64,000 bases of DNA, taken from an uncultured Acetatifactor sp. (GTDB lineage: Bacteria > Bacillota > Clostridia > Lachnospirales > Lachnospiraceae). The notes beneath the pieces are model-generated. The model was not told the origin of the DNA and made no database searches. It was given only the letters and a program-made list of their open reading frames with translations. Of this stretch, positions 36,001 to 42,076 are shown piece by piece. The stretch covers positions 19,107 to 83,106 of the forward strand of contig CANQJL010000011.1 in the NCBI GenBank assembly GCA_947624245.1. Direction: 5' to 3'. Numbering within the stretch: the stretch's first letter is position 1; every line of letters begins with the position of its first letter. The translations under genes were made by a program, and so were the position numbers.

Positions 36001-36316
36001 CTGCTTTATTTAATTCCGCACACAGGTTCAGGCCGGACTGTCCGCCCAGATTCGGCAGGAGCGCATCAGGGCGCTCTTTTGCAATGATCTGTTCCAGCCG
36101 TTCCACGTTCAGGGGCTCGATATAGGTGACGTCTGCGATCTCCGGATCCGTCATGATCGTAGCCGGATTGGAATTTACCAGCACGATCTCATAGCCCAGC
36201 TTGCGCAGGGCCTTGCAGGCCTGTGTACCGGAATAGTCGAACTCACACGCCTGTCCGATCACAATGGGACCGGAGCCGATGATGAGTACCTTGTGAATAT
36301 CTGATCTCTTTGGCAT
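33080..36316 (-). CDS. carB: Carbamoyl-phosphate synthase large subunit
   Basis: 1078 residues from the ATG at 36314-36316, supported by GGAGGA seven bases upstream; the frame extends further without a ribosome site. The two homologous ATP-grasp halves are evident: carboxyphosphate half from '[20 protein letters not shown]' with '[12 protein letters not shown]', and carbamate half from '[20 protein letters not shown]' with '[15 protein letters not shown]'. A C-terminal MGS-like allosteric domain follows (from ~935). It makes carbamoyl phosphate for arginine and pyrimidine synthesis together with CarA, which is not encoded nearby. It is the only long minus-strand gene in the first 44 kb. Confidence 0.97.
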   Translation of the reverse strand: [1078 protein letters not shown]

Positions 36317-36352
36317 TCGCGTATCCTCCAGATGTAATTTTCCTCTCATTTC

Positions 36353-36380
36353 ATTATATAGGAAATCATAAAAAGCACAA
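36353..36380 (-). promoter_or_regulatory. Promoter of carB
   Basis: On the minus strand, TTGTGC (36380-36375) and TATAAT (36358-36353) are 16 bases apart, about 37 bases before the carB start. No pyrimidine attenuator or PyrR-like structure was recognised in the short leader. Confidence 0.5.
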
Positions 36381-36434
36381 TAACATTTCCAAATAAAATT
36401 ACTCGAAATAGTATGACGTAATGCACAAGTTTTG

Positions 36435-36463
36435 TTGAAATAAACGGGAAGATTGATTATAAT
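36435..36463 (+). promoter_or_regulatory. Strong promoter of the sodium symporter gene
   Basis: TTGAAA (36435-36440) and TATAAT (36458-36463) are 17 bases apart, a near-consensus promoter 57 bases before the start at 36520. It is divergent from the carB promoter. Confidence 0.7.
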
Positions 36464-36519
36464 GGGACTTGTATACACTAAAAATTCGGTCAGTTAAAAT
36501 TTTAATCAAAGGAGGTCTT

Positions 36520-37914
36520 ATGGAAACAGGGGGGAAGAGAAATTCTTTTACAGGGTCTATCGGTTTTGTGCTTGCGGCAGCGGGAAGCGCCGTAGGTCTG
36601 GGGAATATTTGGAGATTTCCATATCTTGCGGCGAAGGACGGGGGCGGAATGTTCCTCGCAGTCTACCTGATTCTTGCGCTGACGTTCGGCTTTACTCTGC
36701 TGATCACGGAGGTGGCCATCGGAAGAAAGACAAAGCAGAGTCCCTTGACGGCATACGGCAAGCTGCACGGGAAATGGAAAGGCCTGGGCGTCATCGCCTG
36801 TCTGGTGCCGGTCATCATACTGCCTTATTACTGTGCGATCGGAGGCTGGGTGATCAAATATCTTCTGGTATATCTCACGGGAAACGGAGCGCAGGCGGCG
36901 GAAGACGGATATTTTACCGGCTTTATCACTTCGCGGGCGGAGCCTATTGTCATGCTGCTGCTGTTCCTGTTTGCGGTGGCCTTTGTAGTGTTCCGCGGCG
37001 TCAATAAGGGGATTGAGTCGTCCGCTAAAGTACTGATGCCTATTCTGCTCGTCCTGGTGGTCATCATTGCCGTATTTTCCCTTACCATCAGCCACACGGA
37101 TGAAAGCGGCGTTACAAGAACCGGTCTGCAGGGACTGGGCATCTATGTGATTCCTGATTTTAAGGGCATGACGGTGCCGCGTTTTTTGACGGTGCTTCTG
37201 GACGCCATGGGACAGCTCTTCTTCAGTCTGAGCGTAGCCATGGGCATCATGGTGGCATACGGCTCTTATGTACATGACGATGCGGATATCAAAAAGTCCA
37301 TCAATCAGATCGAGTTCTTTGACACGGCCGTTGCCTTTCTTGCGGGCGTCATGGTGATTCCTGCCGTGTTCACCTTTGCCGGAACGGAAGGTATGCAGGC
37401 CTCCGGCCCGGGACTCATGTTCGTCACCATGCCGAAGGTGTTCCTGTCCATGGGAAAAATCGGCAATGTGGTGGGCTGTCTGTTCTTTGCCATGGTGCTG
37501 TTTGCCGCACTCACCAGCGCCGTCTCCGTCATGGAGGCAGTGGTGGCAAGCTTTATCGATGAGTTCCGCCTGTCCCGTAAAAAGGCGGCAGCGCTGGAGA
37601 CCGCGATCGCACTGATTGCAGGCCTGTTCGTCTGCCTGGGATACAATGCTCTGTACTTCGAGCTTCGGCTTCCCAACGGCGCAGCGGCGCAGATACTGGA
37701 TATTATGGATTACGCCAGCAACAATATCCTGATGCCGTTGGTTGCCATCGGCACCTGTATTCTGGTGGGCTGGATCGTAAAGCCCAAAACGGTAATAGAG
37801 GAAGTCGAGAAGAACGGAACCACAATGGGCAGAAAGAGACTCTATAAGATAATGATAAAATTTGTGGCACCCGCCATGCTGATCATACTGTTCTTAAAGT
37901 CGGTGGGATTTTAA
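36520..37914 (+). CDS. Sodium:neurotransmitter symporter (NSS/SNF) family transporter
   Basis: 464 residues from the ATG at 36520, which has AAAGGAGG upstream. The N-terminus has the NSS hallmark 'GFVLAAAGSAVGLGNIWRFP' and 'KDGGGMFLAVYLI', which line the sodium and substrate sites as in LeuT and MhsT. About eleven hydrophobic helices follow. The family co-transports amino acids (or related amines) with Na+ across the membrane. Tryptophan/tyrosine or branched-chain substrates are the usual guess, but the substrate cannot be read here. It seems to be a single-gene unit. Confidence 0.93.
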   Translation: METGGKRNSFTGSIGFVLAAAGSAVGLGNIWRFPYLAAKDGGGMFLAVYLILALTFGFTLLITEVAIGRKTKQSPLTAYGKLHGKWKGLGVIACLVPVIILPYYCAIGGWVIKYLLVYLTGNGAQAAEDGYFTGFITSRAEPIVMLLLFLFAVAFVVFRGVNKGIESSAKVLMPILLVLVVIIAVFSLTISHTDESGVTRTGLQGLGIYVIPDFKGMTVPRFLTVLLDAMGQLFFSLSVAMGIMVAYGSYVHDDADIKKSINQIEFFDTAVAFLAGVMVIPAVFTFAGTEGMQASGPGLMFVTMPKVFLSMGKIGNVVGCLFFAMVLFAALTSAVSVMEAVVASFIDEFRLSRKKAAALETAIALIAGLFVCLGYNALYFELRLPNGAAAQILDIMDYASNNILMPLVAIGTCILVGWIVKPKTVIEEVEKNGTTMGRKRLYKIMIKFVAPAMLIILFLKSVGF

Positions 37915-37954
37915 CGACCGATATGCGAAATATCTATACCAAACAAAAAAACTA

Positions 37955-37963
37955 TGTTATAAT
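37955..37963 (+). promoter_or_regulatory. Extended -10 promoter for the chemoreceptor-like gene
   Basis: TGTTATAAT (TG-n-TATAAT) at 37955-37963 lies 45 bases upstream of the start at 38008. No clear -35 was seen. Confidence 0.5.
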
Positions 37964-38007
37964 ATTTTCAATGCATCAAAACATCAAAATGAACGGAGGG
38001 ATCGGAT

Positions 38008-38841
38008 ATGGACGGACAGATCAATGAGCAATTAAAGGTTATCATCGACACGCTGCCGGTGTTCAGGCAGTTGTTTTCGCAGGACGTATTTATCACGGTG
38101 ATGGATACGGAGGGCGTAGTGTGCGGTTTTTCCATACCGAGCGGTACGAAGCCCATGTTGAATGTCGGCGACACCTTTCATGATCCCAGCGGAGCGTTGG
38201 ACGAGGTGATCAGGACGGGAAAGGCGAAGCATAACTATCTGCCAAAGGAAGTCATGGGCGAAGCGTTTGAGGGCGACCTAGTGCCCATTATGGACGGCAG
38301 GACCGTGGTGGGGTGTGTTGTCACCAGCTATTCCGTGGTCGTAAAAGAGGAAATGGCGGCGATCACCGCACAGTTTCAGGAGTCGGTAGGCAATATCCAG
38401 AGTTCTCTGGAGGAACTGCTGGGCGGAATCGAGAATCTGTTCAAACTGTTGAATGATATGGACGAGATCAGCGCTCGCGTGGGCAGCGATGTGCAAAATG
38501 CGGTAGAGATCGTGAGCAAGATCAACGGAAACGCTTCCAGATCCAATATTCTGGCGCTGAACGCTTCCATCGAGGCGGCCAGAAGCGGAGAATACGGACG
38601 CGGCTTTGCGGTAGTTGCAACGGAGATGGGAAAGCTGTCCAATGACAGCGGCAAATCCGCCACCGAGATCAAGGATACCCTGAATACCATTATGGAGCAG
38701 ATGGGCTCCATGATCTCCTCCATCAAAGACGCCGGCCGTTTTGCCAAGGATTACAGGGGAAATATCAGTTCCATTCAGGAAGTCCTGGGGGACACCATCA
38801 AGCTGGCCGGTCAGTTGGAAGAGGATATCAATCGGCAGTAG
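38008..38841 (+). CDS. Short soluble methyl-accepting-chemotaxis-type protein
   Basis: 277 residues with no transmembrane segment. Residues ~1-115 form a small PAS/Cache-like sensory domain (VFITVMDTEGVVCGFSIPSG; VPIMDGRTVVGCVVTSYS). Residues ~130-275 are a coiled coil holding the conserved hairpin tip of chemoreceptors, NILALNASIEAARSGEYGRG followed by FAVVA, which contacts CheA/CheW. The signalling bundle is shorter than in standard receptors. This compact cytoplasmic type recurs in Lachnospiraceae. It could feed a chemotaxis array or an unrelated output. No che genes are in the window. GGAGGG supports the start. Confidence 0.85.
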   Translation: MDGQINEQLKVIIDTLPVFRQLFSQDVFITVMDTEGVVCGFSIPSGTKPMLNVGDTFHDPSGALDEVIRTGKAKHNYLPKEVMGEAFEGDLVPIMDGRTVVGCVVTSYSVVVKEEMAAITAQFQESVGNIQSSLEELLGGIENLFKLLNDMDEISARVGSDVQNAVEIVSKINGNASRSNILALNASIEAARSGEYGRGFAVVATEMGKLSNDSGKSATEIKDTLNTIMEQMGSMISSIKDAGRFAKDYRGNISSIQEVLGDTIKLAGQLEEDINRQ

Positions 38842-38919
38842 AAAGGGAGCTTCCCAACGGCGAAAAGAAAGAAATGTGAAATACACGCCGTGGTCAGGCT
38901 CGTAAAAGAGGTATAGCAC

Positions 38920-40767
38920 ATGCAGGCATATATTTTCGGACTGACAGTGCCGCTTATCCCGCTGTTTTTGAGAAAGCTCTATAAGAAAGAGGAGCAGCTG
39001 CGGGGACGGGAACTGCTGTTTCGATATGCGATGAACACTTTGCTCGTGACAGTTTTTACGGTTGCGGTCATGGTATTCTTATGCGACGACAACACGTCTT
39101 TTCTGGAAAAAGTAGATTATTCGCCTTTGTTTGCGCTGAAATTTTTGACTGTGGAGCTTGCGGGCGCGGCCCTCGTTGCGGCGGCGGACTGGATCTGCGA
39201 GACGGGAAGGGTCGTGTTCTCTCTGGATAGGCGCAGCTTTCAGACACATTTGGCGGTGCGGGTGTTCCGCAAGATTGCTCCCGTTTTGATATATGTGCTG
39301 GCGGCGGCAGTGATCGCGCTCAATCTCTCTCTTATCTTTGACAATGTTCTGTGGGGAGATGAAGCCTTTTCCGCCAACACGGTGAGAAACAATTTTACCG
39401 GCATTATGCAGATACTCACTTTTTGGGACTGTCATCCGCCTCTGTACTATTTTTGGCTGAAATTGTGGACAATGCTGTTCGGAGCTTCCGGTCCGGTCTA
39501 CCATCTGGCCTCTGTGACATTGTTTGCCTTGGGCGTGGTGCTTGCCGTCACTTTAGTGAGAAAGCGTTACGGGAAGATTCCCGCCGCATTTTTTCTCGTG
39601 ATTTCAGGGCTGTCCGCATCCTGTCTGGAATATAATGCGGAGATCCGCATGTATGCCATGACCTTTCTGGCTGTCGCATACTGCTATTACTGTGCGGCAC
39701 AGATATTACGGCGCAACGCCCCCTTAAGCTGGATCGGCATGGTATTCTGGGGAGCAGTGGCCGCTTATGCCCACTACTATGCGCTGTTGTCCGTGGTGTT
39801 CCTGATGGTGGCTGCATGTCTGTTTGCGGTGAAGCGTTATGGGAAAAAGACCTGGATCAAGGTGCTGATTGCAGGTGCCTCCTTTATTTTGATCTATCTG
39901 CCGTGGCTGAGTATGATGTGGAAGACGGTGGAAGATGTGACGCATAACTGGTGGGACGCAATTTCCGCCACTCCTAAGGAGTGCATTGACTTCATGTTCG
40001 GCGGCGACAATATGAGCAGATGGAGCTTCCCGCTGTGTCTGGCGCTGCTTCTGATCGTTCTGTTTGTGGAGTCCGCCGTCGTCAGAATACGGAAAGAGGG
40101 AGAAAAGCTGCAGGTGGAATTTCATGCGCCGAGCTGGAAGAACTGGTCGGCGGAATCCGATGTGCTGGCTGTGGGTATAGCGGCGATTGCAGGAACGTTG
40201 CTGGTGGCGCTCTGGTCCGTAGAATTTACGGAACTCGTTCTGGCCAAAAGATACGTCTATCCTCTGGCCGGTGTTGCTGTGATGATGCTTGTGATCGTCA
40301 GCTCCCGTTTTCTCGGTCTTCTGAAAGGCGCGGGAGAGAAGATAAAGGCTGGGTGGCTTCCGACTGCCGGAAAGTGTCTTCTGGCGGCAGTGCTCCTGCT
40401 CATGATCGTCGCCGGTATCAGCGATTATAAAGCGTATAACACGGAAAGAAAATATCAGTCCGTAAGAACGGAGGAGCTGTTGAGCATCGTCGGCGGCTCC
40501 GAGGAAGAATTGGTGCTGGTAAATAACGGCGTTACCCACATCGGCTGGACGGTTCTGAATTATTACTATCCAAAGGCCGAAGTGCTCAACGGCCGCTGGG
40601 ACAGCATACAGGCGGACGACTTCTGGTACTTTACCGTAAATCCGCTGACTGCGGAGGAAAATGCGTCCATGGATGCGGCAGGCGTCCATATTGTGGCGGG
40701 CTATCCGTCTATGCAGCTGGCAAAGTATCCGTTGTCCCTGTATCATATTGTCAGAGAGGCGGAATGA
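38920..40767 (+). CDS. GT39/PMT-like membrane glycosyltransferase
   Basis: 615 residues with about twelve hydrophobic segments. The first extracellular loop bears 'NVLWGDEAFSANTVRNNF', whose acidic DE pair is the catalytic motif position of polyprenol-phosphate-dependent GT-C transferases (ArnT/PMT). 'DCHPPLYYFWLKLWTMLFG' is the second family hallmark. It should move a sugar from a lipid-phosphate carrier to a cell-surface acceptor on the outer face of the membrane. Donor and acceptor are unknown. The C-terminal ~110 residues form a soluble outer domain. GAGGT lies seven bases before the ATG. Confidence 0.85.
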   Translation: MQAYIFGLTVPLIPLFLRKLYKKEEQLRGRELLFRYAMNTLLVTVFTVAVMVFLCDDNTSFLEKVDYSPLFALKFLTVELAGAALVAAADWICETGRVVFSLDRRSFQTHLAVRVFRKIAPVLIYVLAAAVIALNLSLIFDNVLWGDEAFSANTVRNNFTGIMQILTFWDCHPPLYYFWLKLWTMLFGASGPVYHLASVTLFALGVVLAVTLVRKRYGKIPAAFFLVISGLSASCLEYNAEIRMYAMTFLAVAYCYYCAAQILRRNAPLSWIGMVFWGAVAAYAHYYALLSVVFLMVAACLFAVKRYGKKTWIKVLIAGASFILIYLPWLSMMWKTVEDVTHNWWDAISATPKECIDFMFGGDNMSRWSFPLCLALLLIVLFVESAVVRIRKEGEKLQVEFHAPSWKNWSAESDVLAVGIAAIAGTLLVALWSVEFTELVLAKRYVYPLAGVAVMMLVIVSSRFLGLLKGAGEKIKAGWLPTAGKCLLAAVLLLMIVAGISDYKAYNTERKYQSVRTEELLSIVGGSEEELVLVNNGVTHIGWTVLNYYYPKAEVLNGRWDSIQADDFWYFTVNPLTAEENASMDAAGVHIVAGYPSMQLAKYPLSLYHIVREAE

Positions 40768-40955
40768 GTCAAGGAAGTGCAGCATTCTGCGGACGGATTA
40801 TCAAGAGACTGAGAGCCTGCTGGCGGCATTGCGGCGCGAGCAGGCTCTTGCCGTCATTTTGCAAATTTCGGCAATGACTATGTGTGCATTTTGCAGCGAA
40901 CTGCAGAATAGAGGGAAAAGCTAGATCGGTTTGCCGAAACGGAAAGGAGAACGCT
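40768..40955 (+). other. Structured intergenic element before the Gfo/Idh/MocA gene
   Basis: Nested inverted repeats fill this gap. AGAGCCTGCT (40812-40821) pairs with AGCAGGCTCT (40839-40848). TTGCCG (40848-40853) can pair with CGGCAA (40869-40874), while GTCATT (40853-40858) can instead pair with AATGAC (40873-40878). TTGCAG (40891-40896) pairs with CTGCAG/A around a CGAA loop. An outer pair, ATTCTGC (40784-40790) with GCAGAAT (40903-40909), encloses the lot. No T-run follows any stem, so ordinary termination is unlikely. It may be a structured leader or a small palindromic mobile repeat. Confidence 0.5.
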
Positions 40956-41933
40956 ATGAAAATAGGAATTATGGGAACCGGAAACATTGCGGGAGTGATG
41001 GCGGACACAATTCGGCAGATGCCGCAGGTCTGCTCCTTTGCGGCAGGCTCCAGAACGCCGGAAAAGGCGAGGAGGTTTGCCGAAAAATATGGTTTTCAGA
41101 GAGCCTATGGGTCTTATGAGGAGCTGGTCTCTGATCCGGAGGTGCAGCTCATCTATATTGCCACGCCGCACTCTCAGCACTATGAAAATATAAAGCTGTG
41201 TCTGGAGCACGGCAAGAATGTTCTGGTGGAAAAGGCGTTTACACTGAATGCGGTTCAGGCTCGGGAAGTAACCGCTCTGGCAAAGGAAAAGGGCCTTCTT
41301 TTGGCGGAGGCTATCTGGACCAGATATATGCCTATGCGGAAGACCTTGGAGGATATTGTGGCAAGCGGCGTGATCGGAAGGCCTACCTCTTTGTATGCAA
41401 CGCTTTCCTATCCCATTGCGCATGTGGAGCGGATACAGGAGCCTGCGCTGGCGGGGGGAGCGCTGCTTGATCTCGGCGTTTATCCCCTGAATTTTGCCTC
41501 CATGGTATTTGGCGACGACATCGAGAAGATCAGCGCTTCCGCAGTGCTGACCGAAAAGGGCGTGGACGCCGTGACAACGGCAGTGCTGACCTACCGTGAC
41601 AAAAAGGCGGCTGTCATACATGCCGACTTTCAGGCCGCGTCCAATCGGGAAGGTGCGATCTATGGGGAGAAGGGCTATATCCTTGTGCAGAATATCAACA
41701 ACTGCGAGGGCATTCAGGTCTACGATGCGGATCACCGCCTGATCGCTTCCTACGAGACGCCCAGACAGATCTCAGGGTATGAATATGAGGTGGAGGCCTG
41801 CATGGAGGCGATAGCAAAAGGGAACATCGAGTGTCCTCAAATGCCCCATGCCGAGACGATCCGTATCATGGAGCTCATGGACGAGATCCGCAGACAAATC
41901 GGTGTGAGCTATCCCCAAGAAAAGAGCCTGTGA
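40956..41933 (+). CDS. Gfo/Idh/MocA family oxidoreductase
   Basis: 325 residues from the ATG at 40956, which has GGAAAGGAGA upstream. The Rossmann motif is 'IGIMGTGNIAGVMADTI'; the substrate-side lysine lies in 'NVLVEKAFTLN' (the EKP-type motif, here EKA). 'EAIWTRYMPMRKTLEDI' and 'GGALLDLGVYPLNFA' are typical of the dihydrodiol-dehydrogenase-like branch. Members oxidise or reduce sugars and cyclitols with NAD(P). The substrate here is unknown. The gene precedes a GH3 glycosidase by 143 bases, so a carbohydrate substrate is likely. Confidence 0.88.
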   Translation: MKIGIMGTGNIAGVMADTIRQMPQVCSFAAGSRTPEKARRFAEKYGFQRAYGSYEELVSDPEVQLIYIATPHSQHYENIKLCLEHGKNVLVEKAFTLNAVQAREVTALAKEKGLLLAEAIWTRYMPMRKTLEDIVASGVIGRPTSLYATLSYPIAHVERIQEPALAGGALLDLGVYPLNFASMVFGDDIEKISASAVLTEKGVDAVTTAVLTYRDKKAAVIHADFQAASNREGAIYGEKGYILVQNINNCEGIQVYDADHRLIASYETPRQISGYEYEVEACMEAIAKGNIECPQMPHAETIRIMELMDEIRRQIGVSYPQEKSL

Positions 41934-41975
41934 GAGAAAGATACCATAGCGGGACACAATAGGGAAAAGTAACGA

Positions 41976-42005
41976 TAGACAAGAGAACGGAAGGTACTGT
42001 AGAAT
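41976..42005 (+). promoter_or_regulatory. Promoter candidate for the first GH3 gene
   Basis: TAGACA (41976-41981) and TAGAAT (42000-42005) are 18 bases apart, 71 bases upstream of the start at 42077. The match is moderate. Confidence 0.35.
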
Positions 42006-42076
42006 AAGAAACAGTAAGTCGGCGGCTTCTTTCAGAGCGCCGGTCAGGATACACAGAACAACGGAGGCATCAGTTT

